A stretch of DNA of 64,000 bases from JACPFV01 sp035526825 (GCA_035526825.1 DATLBT010000081.1:1-64000); one strand, 5' to 3'. Positions 8,872 through 17,566 are shown, numbered from the stretch's first letter. The notes: a model not told the origin generated them from the letters alone. Made by a program: numbers and translations.

Positions 8872-8908
8872 TGCATCTCCTTGTGGATGCGCCGGTTGCC
8901 CTGGCGCA

Positions 8909-8930
8909 GTCCCCCGTCAAGCGGTGGGAC
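8909..8930 (-). promoter_or_regulatory. rpsF leader hairpin, possible S6:S18 autoregulatory site
   Basis: On the mRNA strand a GTCCC/GGGAC stem continues through a bulged A into a CCG/CGG stem with a CTTGA loop, 38 bases upstream of the rpsF start. Bacterial rpsF leaders are known to contain a CCG-bearing stem-loop bound by the S6:S18 complex. This hairpin is in the right place and contains CCG, but I could not align it to the published consensus, so the role is tentative. Confidence 0.35.
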
Positions 8931-8964
8931 AAAGTCCTGCGGGCGGGAGCCCGAAGGGGCGCGA

Positions 8965-8993
8965 ACTCTAAGGGATTCAGGCCCCTATCGCAA
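8965..8993 (-). promoter_or_regulatory. Promoter of the rpsF-rpsR-rplI operon
   Basis: On the minus strand TTGCGA (8988-8993) is separated by 17 bases from TAGAGT (8965-8970), a good sigma-70 match. The -35 overlaps the 3' end of rlmB. The predicted transcript start near 8958 leaves a leader of about 85 bases before rpsF, containing the bulged hairpin. Confidence 0.55.
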
Positions 8994-9737
8994 GCCGCCG
9001 CGCTGGCGCACGGCTTCGAACAGGCAGACCGCCGCGGCGACGGAGACGTTGAGGCTCTCGGCCTTGCCGGCCATGGGAATGCGCACCAGCTCATGGCAGT
9101 GCTCGGCGGTGAGGCGGCGCATGCCCTCGCCCTCCGCGCCCAGCACCAGCACGCGCGGCCCGCTGAGGTCGGCGTCGAACAGCGAGGTTTTCGCCTCGCC
9201 GGCCAGGCCGGTGACCCAGTAGCCGCGGTCCCGCAGCTGCTGCAGCGTGCGCGACAGGTTGGTCACGGCAACCAGCGGCACGCGCTCGGCGGCGCCGGCG
9301 GCGGCCTTGCGCGCCACGGCAGTGAGGCCTGCGGCGCGGTCTTTCGGCACGATCACGGCATGGACCCCGGCCGCTTCCGCGGTTCGCAGGCAGGCGCCAA
9401 GATTGTGCGGATCGGTCACTGAATCCAGCGCCAGCAACAGCGCGTTCTCGCTGGCCGGCAGGTCGAGGGCATCTTCGCCGGTGAACTGGCTCGCCGCGGC
9501 CGCCGGCATCATTGCGAGCACGCCCTGGTGGCGCAGGTCGGGGGCGAGGATGTCGAGATCGGAGCGCGACACCTGGCGCACGGCCACCTTGCAGGCCTGC
9601 GCAAGTTCGGCAACGCGGCGGCTGCGCTCGTCGGTGCGATGCTGCGCGATCAGCACTTGCAGCGGCTTGATCGGCGCGTCTTCCAGCACGGCGATCACGG
9701 CGTGGAAGCCGCCGATGTAGAGCGTCTTGTCAGCCAT
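8985..9737 (-). CDS. rlmB: 23S rRNA (guanosine-2'-O-)-methyltransferase RlmB
   Basis: This SpoU-family methyltransferase acts on 23S rRNA (G2251 in E. coli). The 250 residues include an N-terminal substrate-binding domain (IGGFHAVIAVLE) and a C-terminal knotted SPOUT domain with DSVTDPHNLGACLRTAEAAG, VLVLGAEGEGMRRL and IPMAGKAESLNVSVAAA. It overlaps the lipoprotein gene upstream by eight bases, so rnr, the lipoprotein gene and rlmB form one coupled operon. Confidence 0.97.
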   Translation of the reverse strand: MADKTLYIGGFHAVIAVLEDAPIKPLQVLIAQHRTDERSRRVAELAQACKVAVRQVSRSDLDILAPDLRHQGVLAMMPAAAASQFTGEDALDLPASENALLLALDSVTDPHNLGACLRTAEAAGVHAVIVPKDRAAGLTAVARKAAAGAAERVPLVAVTNLSRTLQQLRDRGYWVTGLAGEAKTSLFDADLSGPRVLVLGAEGEGMRRLTAEHCHELVRIPMAGKAESLNVSVAAAVCLFEAVRQRGGLR

Positions 9738-10377
9738 CGGCGTCCTGGCAGCTGCCGCAGCCGGTCATGGGCGGCGGCAGCCAGGCATCGGCCTCGCTAC
9801 CGGTGATGACCAGTTTCAACACGACGTCGACGCGGCGATTCACCGCGCCTGCGCCGGCATCGAAGGTGGCCGGATCGGTCGCGCCGCGACCCTCGGCACG
9901 CAGGCGCGTCACCGGCACGCTGCGTGTGGCCAGGTAATTCATGATGCTGGCCGCACGCCGCGCGGTGAGGCCCGCGGCGAGGTCGGGTTCGGCTTCGTCG
10001 CCGTGCACCAGCACGTGCGCGACGAATCCCGGCGAGGTCCGCAGCAGGTCGCCGATGGCGGCGTACACGCCGAGCGCCTGCGCGCGCAGCTGCGCGGTGC
10101 CGGGCTCGAAACTCTCGTCGGCCCCCAGGCGCAATCGCAGCCACGGCTCTGCGCCGCGCGACAACTGCAGCGGCATGCCCCAATCGCGGCTCGCGATGCG
10201 GCGATCGAGTTCGGTCTGCAAACGCACGAGTTCCGCATCGGCCTGCGCAAGCGGGACCGCCAGCGTCGAAGTGCCGACGATTTGCGGCTCTGCCGTACCG
10301 AGCGTCGAGTTCAGCTCGGTTTTCGCGCAGCCGGCGATCAGCCCGGCCGCGAGCACGAGTGCGACGCGCGGGCTCAT
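9730..10377 (-). CDS. OmpA-family lipoprotein between rnr and rlmB
   Basis: A 215-residue envelope protein. The signal peptide ends in lipobox LIAGC with Cys17 as the acylation site; the following residue is Ala, consistent with outer-membrane sorting. Residues 50-80 look helical. The C-terminal half is an OmpA-like peptidoglycan-binding fold: a LRLGADESFEPGTAQL strand, VLVHGDEAEPDLAAG, LTARRAASIMNYL and RLRAEGRGATDP, then NRRVDVVL. It overlaps rnr by four bases (ATGA) and rlmB by eight, an unusual place for an envelope gene. A link to RNA metabolism is not implied by its sequence. Confidence 0.8.
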   Translation of the reverse strand: MSPRVALVLAAGLIAGCAKTELNSTLGTAEPQIVGTSTLAVPLAQADAELVRLQTELDRRIASRDWGMPLQLSRGAEPWLRLRLGADESFEPGTAQLRAQALGVYAAIGDLLRTSPGFVAHVLVHGDEAEPDLAAGLTARRAASIMNYLATRSVPVTRLRAEGRGATDPATFDAGAGAVNRRVDVVLKLVITGSEADAWLPPPMTGCGSCQDADG

Positions 10378-12719
10378 CGACGCTTGCCCTTGCCGCCGCG
10401 ACCGCCCGGCTTGCCACGGTTGCCGCCGGCGCCTCCACGGCTGGCGCCGCGATTACTACCGCGGGGCTGCTCGCGTTGCGCGGCGCCGCCCTTTCGCTGG
10501 GGCGCCCGCTCCTCGGGCCGCGGCGCCACCGGCCCGTCGGGCGAGCCACTTTCGATCGGCTCGAGGTCGATCTTGCGCTCGTCGAGGTTCACGCGCGCCA
10601 CTTTCACCCGCAGTTTCTGGCCGAGCGTGTAGACGCGGCCGCCGCGCTCGCCGCGCAGCCGATGCTGCGAGGGTTCATGCGCGTAGTAATCGTTCTTGAG
10701 GCTCGAGATGTGGACCAGGCCTTCGATGTACAGGCCCTCGAGCATGACGAACAAGCCGAACGGCACCACCGCGCTGACCGTGCCGACGAAGCTCTCGCCG
10801 ACGCGGCTACGCATGTACTCGCACTTGAGCCAGGTCATGACATCGCGCGTGGCCTCGTCGGCGCGGCGCTCGGTGGTGGAACAGTGCGCGCTGTGCGCCT
10901 CGATGCCGACGTTGTCGTAGCCGAGGTCCGCCGGCTTGCGTCGGTGCAATGCGTTCTTGATCGAGCGATGCAGCAGCAGGTCCGGGTAGCGCCGGATCGG
11001 CGAGGTGAAGTGCGCGTATTCGCCCAGCGCCAGGCCGAAGTGGCCGGTCGGCTCGGCCGAGTAGCGCGCCTGCATCAGCGAGCGCAGGCACACGGTCTGG
11101 ATCAGGGAATAGTCGGGCCGGGTGCGCGCGCGCTGCAGGACCTTGGCGTAGTCCTTCGGCTTGGGCTTGTCGCCGCCGCCGAGCACCATGCCACGCTCGG
11201 CCAGGAACTCGCGCAGCAACTGCACCTTCATGACGTCGGGCTGTGCGTGCACGCGGTGCGGCGCCGGGCGCTGCGCCTTGATGACGAAGCGCGCCGCCTC
11301 GATGTTGGCCGCGATCATGCACTCCTCGATGATGCGGTGCGCGCGATTGCGCGTGACCGGCACGATGCGCTCGATCTTGCGGTCGGCCCCGAACACCACC
11401 TTGGTCTCGACCGAGTCGAGGTCGATGGCGCCGCGGGCCTCGCGCGCCTTGAACAACGCGTGGAACACCTCGTCGAGCACTTGCAGGTACGGCAGCACCT
11501 CGGCACGACGCTGCGCCTCCGGGCCGTTGGGATCCTCGAGCGCCGCAAAAACCTGGTTGTAGGTCAGGCGCGCACGCGAGTGCATGACGCCGTCATAGAA
11601 CTTGCTGCCGGTGATCTCGCCTTCGGCGTCGATCGACAACTCGCAGACCATGCAGAGCCGGTCGACGTGGGGGTTCAGCGAGCACAGTCCGTTGGATAAT
11701 GCCTCCGGCAGCATCGGGATCACGCGCTCGGGGAAATACACCGAGTTGCCGCGCAGCAGGCCTTCGCGGTCGAGCGCGCTGCCCGGCTTGACGTAAGCCG
11801 CGACGTCGGCGATCGCGACCCACAGTTTCCAGCCACCGGCGCGCTGGCGTTGTGCGTGCACGGCGTCGTCGAAGTCGCGCGCATCCTCGCCGTCGATGGT
11901 GACCAGTGGCAGCTCGCGGAAATCGTGGCGACCTTCGGTGTCCTTCGCGGACACCGTAGCGGGCAGCGCTGCGGCCTCGCGCTCGACGTCCACCGGCCAC
12001 TCGTGCGGCAGGCCGTGCGCACGGATCGCGGCTTCGATCTCCATGCCGGGCGCGAGGTGGTCGCCGAGCACTTCCTTGACCTTGCCGGCTGGCAACGTGC
12101 GCGATCCGGGCGGCGTGGTGATTTCCACCACGACCATCTGCCCCGCCTTGGCGCCGCCGTGCAGGCCGGGCGGCACCAGCACGTCGTGGGTGACGCGCGG
12201 GTTGTCGGGAATCACGTAACCAATGCCTTGGTCCACGACGTAGCGGCCGACGATGGCTTGCATCTTGCGCTCGACCACCTCGACGACCACGCCTTCGGGC
12301 CGGCCGCGCTGGTCAGTCCCCGAAATTCGCACCAGTGCGACGTCACCCGGCAGCAACTGACGCATCTGGCGCGGGTTCAGGAAAATGTCCGGCTGCACGC
12401 CGTCTTCTCGCACGAGGAAGCCGAAGCCATCGCGATGGCCCTGCACGCGGCCGCGTACCACGTGCATGCGCGGCAAAGGGCCATAGGCGCCGCGCCGGTT
12501 CTGCACCAGTTGGCCGTCGCGAATCATCGCCTGCAAGCGCTTGTCGAGACCTTCGACTTGCTCGGGCGGCAGCCCGAAGTGCGTTGCGAGTTCGTCCGCA
12601 GTCAGCGGCCCTGCGTGCTCACCCAGGAGTTTCAGCAGGAAGTTTCGGCTCGGCAGCGGGCTGGCGTGCTTCGCCTGCTCCTGTGCGAAACCAGGGTCTT
12701 GTTCGGTCCAGTTCTTCAT
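10374..12719 (-). CDS. rnr: Ribonuclease R
   Basis: This 3'-5' exoribonuclease of the RNB family degrades structured RNA. The ATG at 12719 (MKNWTEQDPGF) gives 781 residues; a longer open frame reaches into the tRNA gene and is spurious. Visible regions are an N-terminal helix-turn-helix (LLGEHAGPLTADELATHFG), cold-shock domains, and an RNB centre with DGEDARDFDDAVHA, which holds the metal-binding aspartates. The C-terminal S1 domain includes FGLFVMLEGLYIEGLVHISS. It ends in a long basic Arg/Gly/Lys tail from about residue 735. It overlaps the lipoprotein gene by four bases. Confidence 0.97.
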   Translation of the reverse strand: MKNWTEQDPGFAQEQAKHASPLPSRNFLLKLLGEHAGPLTADELATHFGLPPEQVEGLDKRLQAMIRDGQLVQNRRGAYGPLPRMHVVRGRVQGHRDGFGFLVREDGVQPDIFLNPRQMRQLLPGDVALVRISGTDQRGRPEGVVVEVVERKMQAIVGRYVVDQGIGYVIPDNPRVTHDVLVPPGLHGGAKAGQMVVVEITTPPGSRTLPAGKVKEVLGDHLAPGMEIEAAIRAHGLPHEWPVDVEREAAALPATVSAKDTEGRHDFRELPLVTIDGEDARDFDDAVHAQRQRAGGWKLWVAIADVAAYVKPGSALDREGLLRGNSVYFPERVIPMLPEALSNGLCSLNPHVDRLCMVCELSIDAEGEITGSKFYDGVMHSRARLTYNQVFAALEDPNGPEAQRRAEVLPYLQVLDEVFHALFKAREARGAIDLDSVETKVVFGADRKIERIVPVTRNRAHRIIEECMIAANIEAARFVIKAQRPAPHRVHAQPDVMKVQLLREFLAERGMVLGGGDKPKPKDYAKVLQRARTRPDYSLIQTVCLRSLMQARYSAEPTGHFGLALGEYAHFTSPIRRYPDLLLHRSIKNALHRRKPADLGYDNVGIEAHSAHCSTTERRADEATRDVMTWLKCEYMRSRVGESFVGTVSAVVPFGLFVMLEGLYIEGLVHISSLKNDYYAHEPSQHRLRGERGGRVYTLGQKLRVKVARVNLDERKIDLEPIESGSPDGPVAPRPEERAPQRKGGAAQREQPRGSNRGASRGGAGGNRGKPGGRGGKGKRR

Positions 12720-12765
12720 TGACAAAGGATACCTTGATAAGCAGAATTCGCCGCTCGTTTTTCGA

Positions 12766-12850
12766 GCCCACGTGGCGGAATTGGTAGACGCATCAGTTTC
12801 AGGTACTGACGGGTAAAACCGTGGGGGTTCGAGTCCCTCCGTGGGCACCA
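12766..12850 (+). tRNA. tRNA-Leu (anticodon CAG)
   Basis: An 85-base class II tRNA. The acceptor stem GCCCACG pairs with CGTGGGC. The D-arm is GGAATTGGTAGACGC, the anticodon stem CAGT/ACTG encloses loop TTCAGGT (anticodon CAG), a short variable arm follows, and the T-arm is GGGGGTTCGAGTCCCTC. CCA is encoded at 12848-12850. It is transcribed away from rnr and towards the 3' end of purA, a conserved location. Confidence 0.97.
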
Positions 12851-12890
12851 AAAATCAATCCGGCGGAAGCCGGATTTATTTTTGGTGCCC
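12843..12890 (+). terminator. tRNA-Leu terminator within a 21-bp palindrome
   Basis: The core hairpin AATCCGGC-GGAA-GCCGGATT (12857-12876) is followed by TATTTTT, a normal intrinsic terminator. The symmetry continues: GGGCACCAAAAAT on the left, which includes the tRNA 3' end and CCA, matches ATTTTTGGTGCCC on the right. This gives a stem of 21 pairs with one mismatch (C12856/T12877). The terminator could work in both directions, and the extended stem would compete with the tRNA acceptor stem before processing. Confidence 0.85.
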
Positions 12891-12946
12891 GGCGCGCGCG
12901 CTTCGCACGACGCTTGGCAAGCATGGTTCGACACCCCCACCCCGTC

Positions 12947-12973
12947 CCCCGCCCCCTCCGGAAGGGGGCGGGG
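12947..12973. terminator. GC hairpin downstream of purA
   Basis: CCCCGCCCCC and GGGGGCGGGG form a perfect 10-bp stem around loop TCCGGAA, 18 bases beyond the purA stop. There is no T run on either side, so it may be a 3'-end stabiliser or a weak terminator rather than a classic intrinsic terminator. Confidence 0.5.
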
Positions 12974-12991
12974 CGCAACTCGGTTCCTTGT

Positions 12992-14284
12992 TCAGCCAAA
13001 CGGATTTCGCAGGACGATGGTGTGTTCCCGATCCGGGCCGGTGGACACGATCGCGATCTCGCAGCCTGTCACTTCCTCGAGACGCTTGAGGTAGTTTCTC
13101 GCCGCCTGCGGCAACTTCTTGTAGTCGGTGACGCCAACCGTCGAGGATTTCCAGCCGGGCATCTCCTCGTACACCGGCTCGACGCGCTCGAGGCCTTCGG
13201 CGCCGATCGGCACCGTTTCCTGCGGCTTGCCGTCGACGGTGTAGCCGGTGCAGATGCGCACGACGTCGAGTTCATCCATCACGTCGAGCTTGGTGACGAC
13301 CAGGCCCGACATCGAGTTGAGGAAGATCGAGCGGCGCGCGGCGACGGCGTCGAACCAGCCGCAGCGGCGCGGGCGGCGCGTGACGGTGCCGTACTCGTCA
13401 CCCTTCTGGCGCAGGTGCGCCCCGATGTCGTTGTCCAGCTCGGTCGGGAACGGGCCGGCGCCGACGCGCGTGGCGTAGGCCTTGATGATGCCGAGAACGT
13501 AATCGAAGTTGCGCGGGCCGACGCCTGAGCCGGTGGCGGCGCCGCCGGCGGTGGTGTTGCTCGAGGTCACGTACGGATAGGTGCCGTGGTCGACGTCGAG
13601 CAGCGCGCCTTGCGCGCCCTCGAACAGCACGTTGTCGCCGCGCGCGAGGTGCAGCCGCAGCAGCTCGGTGACGTCGGCCACCATCGGCTTCAAGGTCTCG
13701 GCGTAGGACAGCAACGCATCGAGCGTCTGCTGGAAATCCTCGGGCTGCTCCTTGTAGTAGTTGACCAGCACGAAGTTGTGGAAGGCCAGCAGCTCGCCAA
13801 GCTTGGCGGCCAGCTGCTCGCGGTGGAACAGGTCGCCGACGCGCACCGCGCGCCGCGCCACCTTGTCCTCGTAGGCCGGGCCGATGCCCTTGCCGGTGGT
13901 GCCGATCTTGGCCTCGCCGCGCGCGAGCTCGCGCGCCTTGTCCAGCTTGGCATGCACCGGCAGCACCAGCGGGGTCGCCTCGCTGATGCGCAGGCGGCCG
14001 CGCACCGACGTGCCGGTCTTCTCGACTTTCTCGATCTCGCGCAACAGGTCCGGCACCGACAGCACCACACCGTTGCCGATCAGGCACGCCACGCCTTCGC
14101 GCATGATTCCCGACGGAATCAGGTTCAGCGCGATTTTCTGGCCCTTGATCACGAGCGTGTGGCCGGCGTTGTGGCCGCCCTGGAAGCGCACGACGGCCTG
14201 GACCTTGTCGGTCAGCAAGTCGACGACCTTGCCCTTCCCTTCGTCACCCCATTGGGCGCCGATGACCACGACTGTCTTGCCCAT
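12992..14284 (-). CDS. purA: Adenylosuccinate synthetase
   Basis: This GTP-dependent enzyme joins IMP and aspartate to give adenylosuccinate in AMP synthesis. The 430 residues are standard. Near the N-terminus are GAQWGDEGKGKVVD, with the catalytic Asp and P-loop, and GGHNAGHT, with the catalytic His; RPRRCGWFD and TKLDVMDELD follow towards the C-terminus. It begins one base after hisZ ends, at the end of the hfq-hflX-hflKC-DUF2065-hisZ-purA run. Confidence 0.98.
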   Translation of the reverse strand: MGKTVVVIGAQWGDEGKGKVVDLLTDKVQAVVRFQGGHNAGHTLVIKGQKIALNLIPSGIMREGVACLIGNGVVLSVPDLLREIEKVEKTGTSVRGRLRISEATPLVLPVHAKLDKARELARGEAKIGTTGKGIGPAYEDKVARRAVRVGDLFHREQLAAKLGELLAFHNFVLVNYYKEQPEDFQQTLDALLSYAETLKPMVADVTELLRLHLARGDNVLFEGAQGALLDVDHGTYPYVTSSNTTAGGAATGSGVGPRNFDYVLGIIKAYATRVGAGPFPTELDNDIGAHLRQKGDEYGTVTRRPRRCGWFDAVAARRSIFLNSMSGLVVTKLDVMDELDVVRICTGYTVDGKPQETVPIGAEGLERVEPVYEEMPGWKSSTVGVTDYKKLPQAARNYLKRLEEVTGCEIAIVSTGPDREHTIVLRNPFG

Positions 14285-14285
14285 G

Positions 14286-15275
14286 TCAGTTCTTCGATAG
14301 CCTCAGCAATTCATTCAAGTCCGCGGAAAAACCGGTTGCGGGACGCGGCACGCCGAATTCGCGGCCGACGCCATCGTAGCGGCCGCCGCGCGCCAGCTCG
14401 CGGCCGTGTCCTGGCGCGAAAGCTGCAAACACCATGCCGGTCTGGTAGCGGTAGCCGCGCAGCTCGGCCAGGTCGATGTGCACCGGCAGCTTCGGGAAGC
14501 GCCGGCGCAGCGCGCGCACCGTCTGCTCCAGCGTCTCGAGGCACGCGCCGATGCCGCTACCCATGCGCGCCAGCGTTTTACCGGCGCGTTTCAACACCGT
14601 GGCATCGCCGTTCAAGTCCATCAAAGCCGCGAGCGCGACGAGCGCGCGCGGATCGAGTTTCTGCGCGCGGCCGAACGCCGCGAGGTCGGGCTGCGACTTG
14701 CGCTGGAGGATGCCGAACAGCGCCGACTCCTCATCAGCCGCAAGCCTCAGCTTGGCGGCGATGGCCCGGTAGATGCCGACGTGGCCGAGGTCGAGGTGCA
14801 CGTCCGGCACCTTCGCCCGCCGCAGCGTCTCCAGCATGATCTGCACGATCTCCAGGTCGGCCTGCGCATCCGCCTCGCCGAACAGCTCGCAGCCGACCTG
14901 CCGCGGCGCGCGCGGTCCGCCCGGGCTGTCGGCTTGCGTGCGCAACACCGTGCCGAGGTAGCACAACCGCACCACGTCCTGCCCGGCGTAGCGGCGCGCG
15001 GCGATGCGCGCAGCCTGCGGCGTCATGTCGGCGCGCAGGCCCAGCAGCCGCCCGCTGGCGGGGTCGATCAGCTTGAAGGTCTGCTGCTCGAGGTCCGAAC
15101 CAGTGCCAGTGAGGAGCGCATCGAGGTGTTCGACCAGCGGCGTCAGGATCAGCTCGTAGCCACGTCGACGATAGAAATCGAGCAGCGTCCGGCGCAGCAT
15201 CTCCTGGCGCCAGGTGTCGGGCGGAAGCCACTCTTCCATGCCCTCCGGCAGCCACCAGCGGCGCGGCGCGCTCAT
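14286..15275 (-). CDS. hisZ: ATP phosphoribosyltransferase regulatory subunit HisZ
   Basis: HisZ is a HisRS-like paralogue that forms a hetero-octamer with short-form HisG for the first step of histidine synthesis. The ATG at 15275 gives MSAPRRWWLPEGMEEWLPP and 329 residues; longer upstream frames overlap the DUF2065 gene. Class II synthetase-like motifs remain (YELILTPLVEH, LRADMTPQAARIAA, and GGRYDGVGREFG near the C-terminus), while the short length fits loss of the anticodon-binding domain. It overlaps the DUF2065 stop by four bases (ATGA). Confidence 0.93.
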   Translation of the reverse strand: MSAPRRWWLPEGMEEWLPPDTWRQEMLRRTLLDFYRRRGYELILTPLVEHLDALLTGTGSDLEQQTFKLIDPASGRLLGLRADMTPQAARIAARRYAGQDVVRLCYLGTVLRTQADSPGGPRAPRQVGCELFGEADAQADLEIVQIMLETLRRAKVPDVHLDLGHVGIYRAIAAKLRLAADEESALFGILQRKSQPDLAAFGRAQKLDPRALVALAALMDLNGDATVLKRAGKTLARMGSGIGACLETLEQTVRALRRRFPKLPVHIDLAELRGYRYQTGMVFAAFAPGHGRELARGGRYDGVGREFGVPRPATGFSADLNELLRLSKN

Positions 15276-15466
15276 GCGACTTGCAACACGACCAAGCCGC
15301 AGATCATCACGGCGAGCCCGAACCCCCGCAGCAGGCGATCGTCGAGCTGGCTGACGCGGAGCATCGCGCCGCGCCAGCGTGCCGGCGACAGGAATGGCCA
15401 GAGGCCCTCGAGCACCAGCACGAGGCCGAACGCGCGGGCCAGGTCCTGCCACAGCGGCGTGTCCAT
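15272..15466 (-). CDS. DUF2065 (YjeT-like) small membrane protein
   Basis: A 64-residue protein with two hydrophobic helices (about residues 9-26 and 44-62) separated by the basic loop PARWRGAMLRVSQLDDRLLRG. This is the YjeT/DUF2065 family regularly found between hflC and purA or hisZ. The ATG at 15466 (MDTPLWQDLARAFG) was preferred over an extended frame that runs into hflC. Function unknown. Confidence 0.85.
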   Translation of the reverse strand: MDTPLWQDLARAFGLVLVLEGLWPFLSPARWRGAMLRVSQLDDRLLRGFGLAVMICGLVVLQVA

Positions 15467-15494
15467 GCTGGGTGCCGGAGGTGCGGGAAAGGTC

Positions 15495-16373
15495 TTACTT
15501 CGGAGCGCCGCCGCCGGCACCCTTGAAGTAACGGAAAAACTCGCTGTCGGGCTCCAGCACCATGACATCCTGCTTGCCGCGCATCGCGTCGCGATAAGCC
15601 TGCAGCGAGCGGTAGAAACGGTAGAACTCGGGGTCCTGGCCGTAGACCCTGGCGTAAATTTCGGCCGCCTTGGCGTCGCCTTCGCCGCGCGTGCGCTCCG
15701 CTTCGCCGTAGGCGGTGGCGATCGTCACCGTGGCTTTCTGGTCGGCTGTCGCGCGGATCTTTTCTGCCTCTTCGGCGCCCTTGGCGCGCAGCTCGGACGC
15801 CACCCGCGTACGCTCGGCGCGCATGCGCTCGTAAACTTTTTCGCGCACGTCGTCGGGGAAGTCGATACGCTTGACGCGCACGTCGACGATCGTGATGCCC
15901 AGCGCGGTCACCAGTTCCTTGACGGTCGGCTGCAGCGCGCGCGTGATCTCGCCACGCGCACTCGACAGCGCCTGCTGGATGGTGCGGCTGGCGAACTGGT
16001 CGCGCAGGCCGCGATTGATGTTGGACGCGAGCCGGTCCATCGCCACCGACTCGACACCGCCGGTCGCCAGGTAGTAGGTCGCGGTATCGGCGATCTTCCA
16101 CTTGACGAAGAAGTCGACCTTGACGTTCTTCTTCTCTAGCGTCAGGAAGTTCTCGGTCTGGTTGTCGAGGGTCAACACCCGTCCGTCGAACGTCATGACG
16201 TTCTGCATGAACGGCAGCTTGAAGTGCAGGCCCGGCTCGAAGTCGGTGCGCACGATCTGGCCGAACTGCTTGAGCAGCACACGCTCGCGCGTATCGACGG
16301 TGAACACGGAATTCAGCAGTGTGACCAGCGCAAAACCGATCACGGCGAAAGTCGACATCTGGCGGTTGTTCAT
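15495..16373 (-). CDS. hflC: HflC, SPFH subunit of the FtsH modulator complex
   Basis: HflC and HflK form the large periplasmic cage around the AAA protease FtsH and modulate its activity. The 292-residue protein has one N-terminal membrane anchor (MSTFAVIGFALVTLLNSVFTV) and an SPFH core (RERVLLKQFGQIVRTDFEPG, DFFVKWKIADTATYYLA). An Ala/Glu-rich coiled coil (KGAEEAEKIRATADQKA) and YRSLQAYRDAM follow. The start overlaps the hflK stop as TGATG. Confidence 0.96.
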   Translation of the reverse strand: MNNRQMSTFAVIGFALVTLLNSVFTVDTRERVLLKQFGQIVRTDFEPGLHFKLPFMQNVMTFDGRVLTLDNQTENFLTLEKKNVKVDFFVKWKIADTATYYLATGGVESVAMDRLASNINRGLRDQFASRTIQQALSSARGEITRALQPTVKELVTALGITIVDVRVKRIDFPDDVREKVYERMRAERTRVASELRAKGAEEAEKIRATADQKATVTIATAYGEAERTRGEGDAKAAEIYARVYGQDPEFYRFYRSLQAYRDAMRGKQDVMVLEPDSEFFRYFKGAGGGAPK

Positions 16374-17497
16374 CAGCGGCCTCCCCGCTCGCGCGCGCGC
16401 TCGGCGCTGGACGCATTCGAGCGGGTACTGCCGGCCGGGCCGATGACGTCGCCGGTGCCGTCGCCGCGCGACGGCTTGGCCAGCTGGTCCAGCGGCAGGT
16501 ACAGCATCGGGCCGGATTTTTTGGTGTCGATGATGACCTTCTGCGAGTTGCCGAGCACCTCGGCCATGGTCTCGAGGTACAGGCGGTCGCGCGTCACGCG
16601 CGGCGCCTTGCGGTACTCGGTCAGGATCTTGCTGAAGCGGTCGGCTTCGCCGGTGGCCTGCGCGATCAGGCGGTCCCGGTAGGCGATGGCCTCGGTCAAT
16701 TCGCGCGCGGCCGCGCCGCTGGCACGCGGCAGCCGGTCATTGGAATAGGCTTCGGCTTCATTGGTCAGTCGCACCTGGTCCTCGCGCGCCTTGATGGCGT
16801 CGAGGAACGCATCCTGCACACCCTCGGGTGCCTGCACGTTCTGCAGGTTGACCTCGGTGACGATCAGGCCGGAATCATAGGCGTCGAGGCGCTCCTGCAG
16901 GATCTGCTGGGTGAGGCTCGACACTTCCTGGCGACCCTCGCCCGAGAGGACGAAGTCCATCTTGCTGCGGCCCACCACCTCGCGCACCGCGCTCTTGGTG
17001 ACCTGGCGCAGCGTGCTGTCGGGGTCGGCCTGGCTGAACAGGTACTTGTCGGCCGCGCTGACGCGGTACTGCACCTTGAGCTCGACGTCGACGATGTTCT
17101 CATCCTGGCTCAGCATGTCGGAGCGTTCGCTGACCTGGCGCACCTGCTCGACGTTGATCGTCTCGACTTTCTCGATCGGCCACGGCAGGCGCCACTGCAG
17201 GCCGGGTTCGCTGATGCCGGTGAAAGCGCCAAAGCGCATCACCACCCCGCGCTCCTGCGCATCGACGACATAGAACCCGGACGCCGCCCACAGCAGCGCA
17301 ATGGCGCCGGCCAGCAGGCCTGCCCCGCCGGTCGACAATCCGCCGCCGCCACCGCCGGCAGGCCGCGGCCCCTTGCCCTTGAAGCGCGACTTCAGCTTCT
17401 CGAGCATCTGGTCGACGTCCGGCAAGCCGTCGTTGCCGCGGCGCCCGCCGGGATTCCACGGGTCGCGGTTACCGCCGCCGGGCTCATTCCACGCCAT
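16373..17497 (-). CDS. hflK: HflK, SPFH subunit of the FtsH modulator complex
   Basis: The 374-residue partner of HflC. It has a Gly/Pro-rich cytoplasmic N-terminus (MAWNEPGGGNRDPW) with the family motif PDVDQMLEKLKSRFKG and one membrane helix (about residues 60-82). The SPFH domain contains AQERGVVMRFG and EVNLQNVQAPEGVQDAF. The tail is Arg/Gly-rich. The gene follows hflX after a 69-base gap. Confidence 0.96.
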   Translation of the reverse strand: MAWNEPGGGNRDPWNPGGRRGNDGLPDVDQMLEKLKSRFKGKGPRPAGGGGGGLSTGGAGLLAGAIALLWAASGFYVVDAQERGVVMRFGAFTGISEPGLQWRLPWPIEKVETINVEQVRQVSERSDMLSQDENIVDVELKVQYRVSAADKYLFSQADPDSTLRQVTKSAVREVVGRSKMDFVLSGEGRQEVSSLTQQILQERLDAYDSGLIVTEVNLQNVQAPEGVQDAFLDAIKAREDQVRLTNEAEAYSNDRLPRASGAAARELTEAIAYRDRLIAQATGEADRFSKILTEYRKAPRVTRDRLYLETMAEVLGNSQKVIIDTKKSGPMLYLPLDQLAKPSRGDGTGDVIGPAGSTRSNASSAERARERGGR

Positions 17498-17566
17498 GCG
17501 TCCGATGCTCCAAGGTCTTGAGGGAATTGAGGAGGGCGAATCTTAAACGAATCGAGACCGTCACCG

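Noticed and set aside
12716..12940. Short and extended reading frames across the tRNA-Leu gene on the minus strand, including a longer N-terminus for rnr
   Set aside because: They read the complement of the tRNA and are a well-known spurious product; RNase R has a proper ATG at 12719.
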